Shown: positions 24,976-37,500, counted from the first letter of the stretch. The stretch is DNA of 64,000 nucleotides from Atriophallophorus winterbourni (GCA_013407085.1 JACCGJ010000232.1:1-64000); one strand, 5' to 3'. The notes: generated by a model not told the origin, from the letters alone. Numbers and translations are program-made.

Positions 24976-24978
24976 GTT

Positions 24979-25462
24979 ATGCAGACAGACGGAAGCCCTG
25001 AACATCGCGCAGAGCTCAGGACACAAAGCCACATGAATGCCGTTAACTTCACACGAATAAGAAGCTCCCACTTACAAACCGAAACGAGAAATACATCGTG
25101 GCGGAATTGTCATAAATCCTGCATGAAATGCCTGCGTGAAACCCACGCACCAAAATGGATGACAAGGATTTTGATCCCTACTTACAAATATTTGGCCCAA
25201 CCTCTCACGGCTTTACTGCTCTTGCTTGCATTGTTCATGGTCTCATACTCACTGAAACCAAGCGTCGCCAAACTGCCTGAATGCCGTCGAATCATGGTTC
25301 CGGTATCTGCCGAGTCAAACGATTCACTTTATAAACAAGGTCAAAATTATGAAGAGGCCATCGAATGCAAGAAGGGAGAGGCTATTAGCCTTTTATTATT
25401 TTACGGCGTTGGCTACTTTCTTGGGGAATTAACGGAGGTTTTAAGGTTGCCTGGATTGCTCG
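24979..25462 (+). CDS. SLC9B2: SLC9B (NHA2-like) cation/proton antiporter, exon 1, copy A
   Basis: 161 codons plus one base. ATG at 24979 is preceded by CCACAG, a possible splice acceptor after a T-rich tract, and by an in-frame TGA at 24925, so this is the first usable Met; an upstream exon cannot be excluded. Residues 1-70 are a polar cytoplasmic N-terminus. Residues 76-92 (LTALLLLLALFMVSYSL) form a transmembrane segment. A Cys-containing loop follows, then a second segment at about 135-154 (AISLLLFYGVGYFLGELTEV). The exon ends LRLPGLLG with the last Gly split at a strong GTAAGT donor. Joined to exon 2 it reads GLLG-MLIGGLSLRN, the conserved NHA entry to the transporter core. SLC9B proteins exchange Na+ or Li+ for H+ across organelle or plasma membranes. 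Against copy B there are four differences, all silent. Confidence 0.85.
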
Positions 25463-26274
25463 GTAAGTATCTCATGATGTTATCATAAATAGTATATCAC
25501 TCAAGTAAATGCCTCAGTTTCATTTTATTACAAAGATGTTAAAATTTTACAGTTTGGTATGTAGAAATTGAGTGGTATCTGCTGTATGTGGGGGAAAGAT
25601 TTTTCTTACATGTGATACAATCTATTTGAACACATAAAAATTGAATAATGCTTTAAATCTAAAGAAACTATTCTGGGTTTAATGATGGCGTGGCCCAGTG
25701 GATACGGATGATTCAATCCACATGAAATTTATCGTGTGATGAAATAAAAGTTGTTAGACCAGGCTGATCATTCGATTGGGAAAATTGTAAGTAAAGTTAG
25801 GATTGCTTTATCGAACAACGGACGGACGAACTAAAATTTAGCCCACGGTAACTTTCAACGATTTCCAGAGAAAATCTTTGTCAGTAGTTCTGAAAGCGAT
25901 TGGAAAAATAAGCCTGTGGTTTGAAAAGAAGTTACCGGTGCCGGAACATTCAATAGCCTATGCCCAGTGGGTGCAAGTATTATTATGCCCTTCTACCGGA
26001 ATAAATGTTTCCACTTAAATGTCATTTTCCAATCGGGATTCATTCGGTGTTTCGGCAAAATCGCTTCATCAACTAAATTAGCTGAACAGTATGCTGGTTT
26101 TAAACCATGCCCGTAAAGTGAATAGTCGGTCGTTAGTTATTCCTAGCCATATGATGAAAGCACTCATGAATGACCGTATACATGTGTTTCTCACTTCCCA
26201 CGTACAAAACGTTTCGAATCTTACAAATATTTCTTGCTCATAATTACATTATCACTACTTGTTCGGCTTCGTAT
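25463..26274. other. Start of intron 1 (copy A), cut by gap
   Basis: Begins with the GTAAGT donor. The sequence matches copy B 47661-48414 with small changes and ends at the contig edge. No further exon is seen before the gap. Confidence 0.7.
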
Positions 26275-27274
26275 NNNNNNNNNNNNNNNNNNNNNNNNNN
26301 NNNNNNNNNNNNNNNNNNNNNNNNNNNNNNNNNNNNNNNNNNNNNNNNNNNNNNNNNNNNNNNNNNNNNNNNNNNNNNNNNNNNNNNNNNNNNNNNNNNN
26401 NNNNNNNNNNNNNNNNNNNNNNNNNNNNNNNNNNNNNNNNNNNNNNNNNNNNNNNNNNNNNNNNNNNNNNNNNNNNNNNNNNNNNNNNNNNNNNNNNNNN
26501 NNNNNNNNNNNNNNNNNNNNNNNNNNNNNNNNNNNNNNNNNNNNNNNNNNNNNNNNNNNNNNNNNNNNNNNNNNNNNNNNNNNNNNNNNNNNNNNNNNNN
26601 NNNNNNNNNNNNNNNNNNNNNNNNNNNNNNNNNNNNNNNNNNNNNNNNNNNNNNNNNNNNNNNNNNNNNNNNNNNNNNNNNNNNNNNNNNNNNNNNNNNN
26701 NNNNNNNNNNNNNNNNNNNNNNNNNNNNNNNNNNNNNNNNNNNNNNNNNNNNNNNNNNNNNNNNNNNNNNNNNNNNNNNNNNNNNNNNNNNNNNNNNNNN
26801 NNNNNNNNNNNNNNNNNNNNNNNNNNNNNNNNNNNNNNNNNNNNNNNNNNNNNNNNNNNNNNNNNNNNNNNNNNNNNNNNNNNNNNNNNNNNNNNNNNNN
26901 NNNNNNNNNNNNNNNNNNNNNNNNNNNNNNNNNNNNNNNNNNNNNNNNNNNNNNNNNNNNNNNNNNNNNNNNNNNNNNNNNNNNNNNNNNNNNNNNNNNN
27001 NNNNNNNNNNNNNNNNNNNNNNNNNNNNNNNNNNNNNNNNNNNNNNNNNNNNNNNNNNNNNNNNNNNNNNNNNNNNNNNNNNNNNNNNNNNNNNNNNNNN
27101 NNNNNNNNNNNNNNNNNNNNNNNNNNNNNNNNNNNNNNNNNNNNNNNNNNNNNNNNNNNNNNNNNNNNNNNNNNNNNNNNNNNNNNNNNNNNNNNNNNNN
27201 NNNNNNNNNNNNNNNNNNNNNNNNNNNNNNNNNNNNNNNNNNNNNNNNNNNNNNNNNNNNNNNNNNNNNNNNNN
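26275..27274. other. Assembly gap, exactly 1000 N
   Basis: The round length indicates a placeholder of unknown true size. Frames that run through it carry no information. Confidence 0.99.
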
Positions 27275-27597
27275 CTCGGTCGAAGCACCCGAGGGAGGTG
27301 CTACTTAAGGCAGTAGTATCTGGTTCAACAACCTCGTGCATGGATGTTACGGACCGTTGACTGAGAATTGAGGCCGACTCTATCGAAGAGCAACAACTAG
27401 ATAAATTTGCTTGGCTCCCATCTTCATTTTCGATAAGCCAGTCAACGTCGTCTAATCCTGACAGCCAGACTCGTAGCGATGAGCTATTCGGTAAGATCGT
27501 AACGGATTCACTATCGCTTCGGTTTGCATCAGGCTTACGGATAGCAGATGTCTTTAATGCTAGGTTTCTCCTATTTGGAGTGAAAGAGTTTTGTTCA
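27275..27597 (-). pseudogene. Open frame running into the gap, possible retroelement ORF1 part
   Basis: On the minus strand about 107 codons are open from 27597 to the gap edge. The product is Ser-rich and acidic (for example LSGLDDVDWLIENEDGS and SVTSMHEVVEPDTTALSST). No domain is recognised. Its place among minus-strand CR1-like pieces suggests a low-complexity ORF1 region, but this is inference. It could also be chance. Confidence 0.3.
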
Positions 27598-27604
27598 AGT
27601 TGAA

Positions 27605-27665
27605 GTTCAAGTTCAGTTCAGTTCAGTTCAGTTGCACAGGGCAGTGAGTGGCTAGAGAGCTAAAG
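27605..27665 (+). repeat. SINE-like dispersed repeat, copy 5 (partial), with GTTCA run
   Basis: A GTTCA run is followed by GTTGCACAGGGCAGTGAGTG, nearly the same junction as at 3626-3665. It breaks off into CR1-like sequence. Confidence 0.5.
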
Positions 27666-27814
27666 AAACCGTTTACGATAACGCAGCTCAAACCCTTCAA
27701 GATCTTAAAGGTTTCAATTATGTTACCTCTCAAATGACGGCGCGCAAATAAAAAAATATTTAGGCAGCAAAACTTTCCTCTAGTTGTGAAAGGTGCCCTC
27801 TCATAATATTCCAC
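27623..27814 (-). pseudogene. CR1-like ORF2 tail fragment
   Basis: The minus strand reads RRHLRGNIIETFKILKGL, clearly the same subfamily as [17 protein letters not shown] at 4340-4095, then stops. It is a short fragment placed upside-down next to an EEP fragment, so the array is rearranged rather than one intact element. Confidence 0.7.
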
Positions 27815-27849
27815 CTGATTTCTACACTGGGTAGTGATTCGTCTGGTTC

Positions 27850-28160
27850 CTAACGTAGATTCAGTGCTTGAGTTTGTAGTTGGACGATGTCCATTCGACT
27901 AAAGTTGCAGGACATTTTCATTTGGTGACTAGGGTGCACTGAATTGCAATAAACAAGAATTACGGCGTGGTCGCTCTTACCTAGTGGCGAAAGGTATCTC
28001 ATCCCATAAATATCTCTTTCATGAGACGATAGAACGAAATCTAAAGTGGACGGAGTGTGTCCTGACTTAAACATTATAGGTTCTCTGACATGCTGATAAA
28101 AGGCCTTGGCATGAAGAAAGTCCAGATATTGCGACTCAGCTGACTCTGATGAAGAAATTT
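27850..28160 (-). pseudogene. CR1-like endonuclease (EEP) C-terminal fragment
   Basis: The minus strand reads TPSTLDFVLSSHERDI and then LGKSDHAVILVYC: the S-x-x-LD-x-VL and SDH motifs that end EEP endonuclease domains. It is followed on its 3' side by RT tail sequence, with the main RT elsewhere. Confidence 0.75.
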
Positions 28161-28982
28161 CGGTACGTTAATTGATGCCTTCAAGATCTTAAAGCTTTTA
28201 ATTATGCTGCCTCTCAAACGACAGCGCGTGAGTGAAAAATATCTAGGGACTTCAGGCGTGCAGCGTAAGATTTCCCTAGCTGACCATCAATCATGCAAGT
28301 TGCGAGATGCTGCACGCTTTTGAGTCAAATGATGTAGTTCTTGTTATAAGAGCACCCCATCTGGACACAATATTCTAAATGCGGCCGAACTAATGCCTTG
28401 TAAAGTGGCCGAAATACATCGAGTCTTCTCAACCGAAAAAGCACTTTGCGAGCAAGTTGAGCTGCAGCGAAGCATTGGTTCTCCCATTTGAAGTCAGTCC
28501 TAACCAGTAATTCCAAATCCTTAACACACTGTGTAGCGTTACCTCTAAGAGAATTTCCCGACCTGGACTGAATTCTTATTAGCCAATGGTGAGAAGAATT
28601 GGCTCTTATTAAGATTCAGTGGAAGGTCCCACCGGTATGACCAGTTCAAGGTGGTACATCAGGGTATTTCCATCCGTTTTCCGATTAACTTAACATCATT
28701 CGCGAAAATAAAGCATGAACACTTCAATGAAGACGACAATTCATCCATGAAAATCAGCAATAGAAGAGGACCCAGTATCGACCATTGGGGTACCCCGATG
28801 ACCACGTCGGTTTGGTTTGACAGCGTTGATTTTACCTGAACGCGGAATGTCCTACCTGTAAGAAATGCTTTTATCCAAGCAAGTAGACTACCCTTTATAC
28901 CTTTTGCTGCGAACTTAATCTCTAGAAGGCGGGATTTACGGAATCAAACGCCTTGCTGAAGGTTAGGTATAGCGCCTCGACT
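28161..28982 (-). pseudogene. CR1-like reverse transcriptase remnant preceding copy B
   Basis: Diverged second copy of the subfamily at 3960-5060. The minus strand reads LLVRTDFKWENQC, ARKVLFRLRRLDVF and YKALVRPHLEYCVQ at 28516-28325, plus degenerate palm sequence near 28690-28800. Many frameshifts are present. From about 28983 it continues into sequence essentially identical to copy A. Confidence 0.8.
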
Positions 28983-29451
28983 GCTTCCCTTCATCCATCA
29001 TTTTAGTGGCGGTATTGTAGAATCTAAGAAGATCAGGCGGGCAGGATCTACCCATAAGAAATCCATGTTGAGTTACACTCAGTGGAGAATGCTGACAAAG
29101 ATGCTGACAGATTTTCTCATCAGTAGTTTTTCAAATACTTTTGTGACGATGCTAGTCAGGCTGACAGGTCGATAGTTTCCAAGCGTGGACCTACAACCAA
29201 ATTGGTGTATTGGTACTATTATGACTTTTTTCCTCACACTGGGAACTACTCTCAGGTTCAAGCATGAATTGAAGATCTCACATAAATATTCTGAAGCATA
29301 CCCAAACCCTGAATGTCCTACCTGTAAGGAATGCATATATCCGAGCAATTGGATTACCCATAGGACTTTTGCTGCAAGCCTAATCTCTAGAATGCGGTGC
29401 TTTACGGAAGCAAAAGCCTTGCTGAAATCTGGGTAGATGGCTTCATTCGGG
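28983..29451 (-). pseudogene. CR1-like RT N-terminal part, rearranged (copy B)
   Basis: Identical in arrangement to 5062-5530: RT domains 1-2 at 29348-29079, with domain 3-4 sequence duplicated on the far side. Confidence 0.75.
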
Positions 29452-29646
29452 AATTGTGATAAACTGATACTTTAACATTTTGGCGCATCCTGCACATTGG
29501 ATTTCATATCTTCAACTATTCTGTCTGGATTTATCTCAATATCGTTGTACTTCACTGGAACTTTCTTTGGACAATGGCTGTTATGGTCTCTTACTGAGTT
29601 CATCCAGTCTGTCTTGTATTTTGTGTAGCGCAGACTTTATTTTGGT

Positions 29647-29846
29647 TTAATACAATTTCAATTTAGTTGGCACACGACAGTAAATTACTGATAAGTCGAT
29701 CGAGCGTCAAAAATGTTTGTCGTCAGAAAGCTTCTCAGAAGTGCTCAGCACGGCTGAAATTATTTTTTTGTTCTTTGGTAGAATGGTCGTGTGCGACTGG
29801 CGATGATAGGTCAGGGTTCATCCAGACCTGGTCAGTAAATTTAAAT
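29647..29846 (+). repeat. SINE-like dispersed repeat, copy 2 in duplication B
   Basis: Counterpart of 5726-5925. Just downstream near 29955-29985 a small cluster of base differences from copy A occurs. Confidence 0.6.
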
Positions 29847-32350
29847 GGATCATATAAGCAACTATTACCAGTTAAACTATCTGATTTACGATTCACAGAT
29901 GCTTGTTGGCGCTTCCTGACATTTTTAGCTCCGATGTGTCTATAGGTCTTCGGTTTAAAAAGTGAACTGGCCTTTTTCGAGTAAAGAATACTGCCTAAGG
30001 TTCAGCGAAATAATGTTCAAACCTGGGACTTAAAGAAACAGAACACTTCTGAGCGTAAAATAACTGTTTAGAATACGTTCGAGGATTAGGGTTAGCAGTA
30101 GCTTGTTTTCAGTAACAGGTCAAACTATATGGAGCAGGTAAGAACAGCGTGCTTAACATACTGTGTAGTTGCTTATTGTAATTCTGTTCATGATTCATGC
30201 GGATACTTTCAAGTAAATCCACACGATGTAGTTAAAAATCATTGCACAGTGAAGTAAAAATACTTGAAGGGGTTTTGCAAATCTAATACACCCCGCGAGA
30301 ATAAATATTGTATCGACTAATTTTGTTGAAGGATGAAAATAAGAAAATCGCTCCATTGAATATCCCTCTTTACTCTAGATCCATAAATCGTGAATCAAAA
30401 AACTATCATGGGTTTATTCATTCAAACTATCTAATATTGTAAATTAAAAAATCTTCTACGTATTATAAAACTCCATGTATTAACTAAGAATAAGTCTAAG
30501 CAACCAGCCCACTTTATAAAATTATTACACTAAGTAGTATATGCTGAACTTTGGTTGACATGATGGGAATCTGCATGAAATCAGCGGAAAACCTTGAGAC
30601 AGCCATCGCTTGCGAACATATATTCGACCATCTATAAATGCATGATAACAATTTCAAACAACGTTTATAAACTTTTGAACTATGGCATAATTATAACCGA
30701 AACAATACGGTGGTTGTTGAAAGTACGTGCGTTCAGAGTAGTTCAATACAACCAATAGTTGCCCCGTTCTGAATAATCCTCAAGTCACAATGAAACACGA
30801 ACTCTAGTGGATGTGATTTAAGGCATGCCATAGAAAAATAATCAGATTTACAGAAAATCCATTGCTAAAAATATAGACGATGGATAAATTCCTCAGAGAC
30901 ATGGGAAACGAATTTGTTCCAAGAAACCTGGAAGTAACAACGCAGATATTGAAAATAAAGAAAAATCTCGAGAAAATGTTACAGAATCGAGAGATCCTCA
31001 TAAGACCTGTACGAAGAAAATGCAATTTTGAAATAAAAATGTTTGTTCGGAGATTTAGCCTAATTTTCAAACGATGTTAAACGCATATATATTATTAAGC
31101 AGATCAATCGATCAATGATTTACAATGTTCACGTCTAAAACTATAATGAAATGAACCAATATAAAATGAGCAATGTAGAACCGGATCAGCATATCCGATA
31201 TGGTGATCAATGAAAAATTTTCGTCGTTAAAAATGTCTTCATTTGTGACCAATTAAGTTGAATGAGTTCTTAATTCATTAAGTACAAATCACTTTTCGGC
31301 GTAGAATTCTTACCATCAATCTAATATTATTTCCATTTACACATATGTAGATGGTTTTTGATAGTGTATAATTCCAGTCGCTTTTGAGGCTTATTCTTAG
31401 TTCAGCGGGGTTGCATTCAGTTCCGCTCCGACTTAGTTTTATTTCGTGTAGGAAAAAGAATTTAAATGCGATTCCGGTCAAATACTATTCCAAACTAATT
31501 TCATTACCTAATGGCTAAATTTATCTAAACCCCAATTTAACGTTGCAAAAATTTATATTGTTATTATTTTTCTTAGATATCACAGTGAACACGAACGGGG
31601 AATATACAAGCATAGCCTATTATGTAGGAATCCATAATACACTTCTTCATTATTTATGTATTGAACACTTCCTAAAAACTAGTCTCGGTTTGTTCGTTCC
31701 GCAGCATAGCAAATAGAACGCAACTTCCATTTTGTTATAAAAAACAAAGGAAACGGTCAGAATATATGTTTGAAATACACAAAATTTGTATCGTGAATGC
31801 TTTTCGTTTGAGTTGAAATTGACTGCAGTTAATTCTCTTTTAAACTATTAGACACGCAACATGCATTAACTCTGTTTACCAATAGGTGATGGGAACACTC
31901 CCATTTACTATTCACAGGTACAAACATCTTTGCTTCCTGGAGATAAACCTGGTGTAGGCGGGTGTTATCAAGCACAAATCAGACAGATTTTTGGCACTCG
32001 TTTCAACTTGGTTGAATATCGCCCCGTGATAACGTAACAAAGATTATATTTTTGTAATTCGCTATAATTGGTAGTAAACGAGATGATTATTGATACATTT
32101 GACATGCTTTGTAGCGGTAAGTGTAGAAAAAAAGATGAACACAACATTATTAATCAATGGGAACTGCTTTGAGCAGTGTTTTGAAATGAAAACGTGAGCA
32201 ACGAAATTTCAAGACGAACGAGCAGCCATCACAACAAAAGGAAGCCCACGAAATGTTTGCATGAAATAGCAGCCGATCCATATACAATAAAAAAATGAAT
32301 TAGTGTTCGCAGCGCAGATCACAACTTTGCCATTAAATTTTAATTTATTT
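29847..32350. other. Noncoding AT-rich DNA (copy B)
   Basis: Counterpart of 5926-8429; no gene supported. Confidence 0.55.
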
Positions 32351-32546
32351 ACTGCAGTTCACTTGTCCCAGGACTTTAAATGGTTGATATACCAATCGAA
32401 AATCCATAAGTGCTGTTGTTAAAAAGCTCCCAATGTGCGTATACCACTGCTAAATTTGGTTTATGTTCTTCGGTAGCATCGTCGTATAAGACAGGGGATG
32501 GTATGCCAGGGTTATCCAGACCATCCTCAGATAGACGGGTTTTTGT
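32351..32546 (+). repeat. SINE-like dispersed repeat, copy 3 in duplication B
   Basis: Counterpart of 8430-8625. Confidence 0.55.
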
Positions 32547-32764
32547 AATATGGACTAGAAAATAAAGGAAAGGGTTCCTGTTTATCAAAGAGTTGAATGG
32601 ATGACTCGAGAAAAAATTGTGCGTACATTTGGAATGTGATATTTCATAATTGCGGTTTTTCTAGCAGTTTCGTTGTGTTTTTAATAGTAGTAAAAAGCTT
32701 ACAATATTAAATATGTAAAACATTTTCATGCCATATTTATCGATAGCCAACCCAAAATATCCGT

Positions 32765-33028
32765 TTGAAAGTCAGGTACACGCTCATGCTACGAAATATA
32801 GAAACGGCTTTTGAACGCGCCTACCTGTTATGCATGGTGATAGTCTTCAGAAAGCGTTGGAGGTCGGAGTACCTACCACTGCTACCGACGAGAAAGAAGT
32901 GGATAAATCGTAAACGGAATTTCCGGGTTACGGATATAGTACTAGTGAACATAGTTGAGGGCCAAGAACATACTTGGCCACTAAATATTGTTGCCGATAT
33001 TCGCGTGAGCGAAGATAATCTAGACTAG
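32765..33028 (+). pseudogene. BEL/Pao fragment (copy B)
   Basis: Same 87-residue frame as at 8844-9107, including RWRSEYLPLLPTRKKW and the DIVLV and WPL motifs. Confidence 0.72.
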
Positions 33029-33941
33029 ATAATCTAGTTCTCACCAAAATGGTTTAGCCACCCGTGATATACGAAAAATTTGTCTGCTGAAAGAACCTCA
33101 AGGATACGAAAGGATCGGAGGATGGCGAGGCGGCGCAAAAAGTGCAAGCTCAAACCTAATGAAGGGCCTGGAGCAAAGCTTGAGGACGTGGTAAGTCTAC
33201 GTTCGGCTAACATTTTCGGTTTAAAAACCGCAGATGTCCAGTGATAGCAATGTGGCGTGCGACTGGCCACTCAATAAATTCACTTCCCGTTGTGACTTTT
33301 GCGTTTAATAGGAGCAGGAGTAGTTGGATGAAGGGGCGGAAACAATCAGTTAGTATCATCCCTTACTCAGCTTTAGAAGAAATTTGGCTGGCGGTTTAAA
33401 TGACGTAATTTTTGTGTCAAATTCCCTCCTATTATCTACTTCAACAATTTGATTCTTTATAATTTTGTATTTTTCTTTATCCTCCATTGTTTTATGTACA
33501 CATTTCCGTTATTGTCCTATCCACTTATACATTACATTTTTTATTGTAATAAGTCATATTAATTGATGGCCATGAAAATCCACATATTTTGCCTGTTGTT
33601 TTTGAAGAAAACAAGCAAATTGTTATTCATTGTATTGTTTATCTTCTCGGGATTGGCTAGGTTAATTGCTTGTTGTTTGGAACATTTGAGCACTTTTGTC
33701 TCACATCATATGTACAACAAGCTACAGTTGATGTTTGCCCATTGATGTTTTCTATTAATCCTGTAAACTTCAATGTAGTTTAACCGAATCGTCGTTTAGA
33801 TTTTGGAAAACAAAGAAACGGGTTGTCTACTTGTTAAAAAAAAGTCTCTAGTCGACACACTCGCCACTCAGACAACGGTGCGCAAATGTGATGAAACCTA
33901 AATTAATTGAACATTCAATTTACCGAATCTGAGAAGCAGTA
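33029..33941. other. Noncoding DNA (copy B)
   Basis: Counterpart of 9120-10020; no gene supported. Confidence 0.5.
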
Positions 33942-34350
33942 TCATTCACCCAGAACACACCCTCGAACGCGCATTCAGTGATTTTTTGGACGATATTCTT
34001 CTTCATAACCACATTGCTTGTAATACCAGATACCGCGGAATCCATATGCCTTCACTCTTGGATCTCGTTCTGACAAGACGAAATTGCTATCGGTGCTTAC
34101 GAAAGTCCACTGAGACTAAGCGATCGTCGTAATCCAGTTTGACTATCTGCCAACCGAAAATCAGCAAAGTGCATAGGTTTTGGGAATGGTTAATATCTAA
34201 ACACAAGAATTCAATTGAAGTGAGCTCTAAATTTGTCCCCAGGAACTCAAGAAATAAACATCAAATGTAAATTAAGAAGATAAATTCGTAAGTGGTTAAC
34301 GGTACGAAACATTGCGTGGAGACACCATCGGCAAAACCCATCATCAGAGA
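33942..34350 (+). pseudogene. CR1-like endonuclease remnant, truncated by deletion
   Basis: Counterpart of 10021-10429. It keeps the EEP end (SLLDLVLTRR) but stops abruptly after CATCATCAGAGA, where the sequence jumps to the equivalent of 12199. All RT domains present in copy A are missing. The join shows no microhomology. Confidence 0.85.
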
Positions 34351-34405
34351 GATTCAATTTTCTCCTGACCGATGGTGTCGGTCAAGGTTTCCCTCGACTA
34401 ACCAT

Positions 34406-34581
34406 TTTCAGCTTCCGTCAGTTCAATAGGCACAGGACTGTTAATGGCTAATAAGCGGAGCGAGCGTCAAAGGTATTGCCAGTGAAATATTATTCAGAAG
34501 CGTCAACCACTGTTAAAAATGGTTTATTTTGTTTTAGGATGTCATCAACATATGCAACATTTGATGGTACACTTGTAGCGG
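34406..34581 (+). repeat. SINE-like dispersed repeat, copy 4 in duplication B
   Basis: Counterpart of 12255-12430. Confidence 0.55.
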
Positions 34582-37500
34582 TATGGGCTTACAAAAATCT
34601 ATCAGAGATTACAAAAATATTAGCTACAATGTTGTATGAAGATATACAGATAGAAAATTCAAAATAACTCACCGAAGGCTGAAGTGAGTTGAGCAAGGAA
34701 ATTGTGATGGGAAGGATACTGATTCTCCAAGAAGTCGAAGATTCCGAGTACGAATAGTAATGCAGGAAATGACTTGATTAAATCCGTTAAGATGGAAGTT
34801 CAGTTCAGGTAACGAATAAAGTAGCAAGCTCGCTGAAATGGAGTTATATCCGTGAGAGTTAATGATTCTCACAGTCCAAACATTCACTGCAGTCAGTCCA
34901 GACAGTTGCAAACAAGTTCTCACACAATCGGCTCAGAAACAGCGAGAGAGAACGAACCGCGCTGGTTGGATTCAAAACGTATATATTGTCAAGGTCACAA
35001 TAATTAACAATTGCAAATAGCAAAATGAGTGAAATACAACACACTGACTGCTATCATGACCGTCCTTCATATACACCGGTGGTTGTAGCTAAGAGTGAAA
35101 ATTTTTGAACGTTTGTGTCTTTAACAAGCCGGTAAATGTTCAGCTATAAAGAAATCGTGCATGCATTTAGAACGTCAATTTTTGTAATTGGAGAATTTGT
35201 ATTTTTCGTATTATTTTTAATTGTTTTGAATTTTGGTGTGCATATTAGAAAAATGAAACCAACAATTTGAATGTTGAAGTCATTGGTGGGCTGTCATTTA
35301 TTCTGGGAAGAGCACAGACGATAAATCATCAAAGCAAAAATGTCCTTACGTAGCTTTTTCCAGAATTTTACCACCTTCACGCGCTTGAAGTGCTGCCTAA
35401 GATTGAAACGAATATGGGAACTGCAATGCATTTTCTTCCGTTGAGAGTTTCATTGCTCATAAAAATAACTTTTACAAGCTCTCGGTGCATATAAATTACG
35501 GAATAATGGATAGTGTTTTAGGTTCTCTGCTTAGACGATGAAGTAGAAGTGCGAACAAACCTAATAAGCCTGGATTTTCTATGAAGTTTTACATCCAAAC
35601 ATTAAACCATTCTGGTAGCTCAAAGTTAAGACGCTTCTAGCCATCGCAGCTGAGGCACACTGTGTCACTCATTTGAAGTCATCTGTGTCTACTAAATTCA
35701 AGTGCCAGTTCATTTGAACCAACGTGAAATTTAGTTGACCGTTTTGTGAGTCTGCGTAATTCCGTCAACTGCTGCAGACAACACATGACATCTAGTAAAC
35801 CAGATATTCTACACAAGAAAAGCAGATGAAATTTGAGTTACACGGAATTCTCTGTAAAAAACCTTGTTAATTCCTGGTTCAATAATGAAATCTGCACGAG
35901 ATGTTTCAAAGTTGGTTTTGGCTATGCATAAAACTCTTCTCAAGCTTACTCGACCATAATTAACATCCAATTATACGAAAACACCTTCAGATATGCTTAC
36001 CACAATGGATTTCTTTCAATCATCCAGTGCAATGTTTCTGCAAATCAGCTCGTTGTTTTGTATATATAAAGGCTCAGCTAGCAAAAGAGTGAGTATCTTA
36101 CCACATTTGTATGCACAAAATTGAACGGATTAAATTCCTTCCGAATATACATAGTGTCTACAAATTTCTGAATTTCTGAAATATTTATTAACCTATACAT
36201 TCAAATTTTCGAACTGTTTTTACTTACTGCCAAATATTATTTGTTTATTACTTTCTATCTCATTAAAATTCACCCGATATATATATATATATATATGTTT
36301 TGGTGCTAGGATAGAAATGGTAATATTCATATCAATGAACAAATGATGTCCAACTTGAACTTGATATGATCAAGGTGCTATTTTTAAGTGACGTATGTCA
36401 ATATATTTCTGTACTTTTTAAACCTCGTGTAAAAGCTCCTCACACAATTTTCATCAGTAATAACAATGTCTCCGCTCAACATCACAAGTTTGGTAACGCT
36501 GAAAGCAACATGAAAATATTATTTTATACCTGGGAGATTTACATATATTCCACCAACGCCCTTGTCTTATCGCTTCCACAAGAAGTCGCCGTTAGCTTTA
36601 TGTTTCTAAACTTGATGATCCGAATAGGAAAGCTTGCAACACCTACCTGACTACCGCGGTCTATTGACACCAAACAAAATCAATTGATGATTTCGGATAA
36701 AATTTCCTTGCTCTGCTTTCTGTAGTAAGAACTAGAAAATAAACCCTAGTAATAAAAAATTCTCTTCTATCTAAACGAATATTTCAATTGTGGATAGACA
36801 AGTGACGCTCGGGTGTGATTTACTGTGAAAACTGGTTCTGTAGAACTGCGTGTTGATGTGCGTTGCTGACGACATAGATACTATGGTTTATAAAACACAA
36901 AAACTAGTAAGAGATCAAATTGCTTATTCGTTTGTGGTCCCTCCTCAAATTCATCAACTGCAAAACCGAATTTAATTTAAATTAATTCAAATTAATCAGG
37001 GGCACCATTTAAGGCAATTTTATGCTCTATGCATCCCCTACAATTTCATTTCACTACCAAATTTTATCACTCAACAATTTTGGGATATTTTACAAATGTT
37101 CTATGCAAAATGGAGTCGATTATTAAATTTTTCATAAAAGTTCAACACACTACAATTCCGCCCGTTCAGCGAATCAATAATTCTCATACAATTGAACGAG
37201 ATTCGCAATTCACACGATTTTGTGCGTACCTGCTTCATTTTTAGTCAAATTTCAACGTATTGTTGTGTGTGTTGATATAGTTTATTGTGCTCGTTTTCAA
37301 CCACAGCACTGGCACCACTTATTTCGTTTCCACTATTTCCCAAACGCTGTCGGGTGATTTTCAATGAGATAGAAAGTAGCAAACAAATAATTGTTTGCCG
37401 TAAGTAAACGCAGTTCGAAAATTTTAATGTGTATGTTAATAAATATGTAATTAAATGAAATATTTGCAAATACTTATTTTATTAAATAATGAAAGATAAT

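Larger units (their letters stand above)
5062..26274 (+). repeat. Direct large duplication, copy A
   Basis: About 21.2 kb whose order and content recur in the same orientation at 28983-48414. Coordinates shift by 23921 up to 10429, by about 22150 from 12199 to about 21018, and by about 22195 afterwards. The left limit lies inside a CR1-like RT remnant; the right limit is cut by the N gap in the middle of matching sequence (both copies read CTTGTTCGGCTTCGTAT at that point). Identity is close to 100% up to about 20.1 kb and visibly lower after that. It holds retroelement fragments, AT-rich noncoding DNA and exon 1 of the SLC9B-like gene. It may be a genuine duplication or an uncollapsed haplotype. 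Confidence 0.95.

Noticed and set aside
24843..25052. Minus-strand frame with a signal-peptide-like start (also 47041-47250)
   Set aside because: It is antisense to the SLC9B exon 1 coding sequence; the sense frame explains its openness.
26170..27360. Long open frames of 349-396 residues on both strands
   Set aside because: They consist almost entirely of the 1000-N gap and carry no information.
28141..28175. CTGATGA followed by AGAAA, hammerhead-like at first sight
   Set aside because: There is no room for stem II between the two boxes and no flanking complementarity; it lies in CR1-derived sequence.
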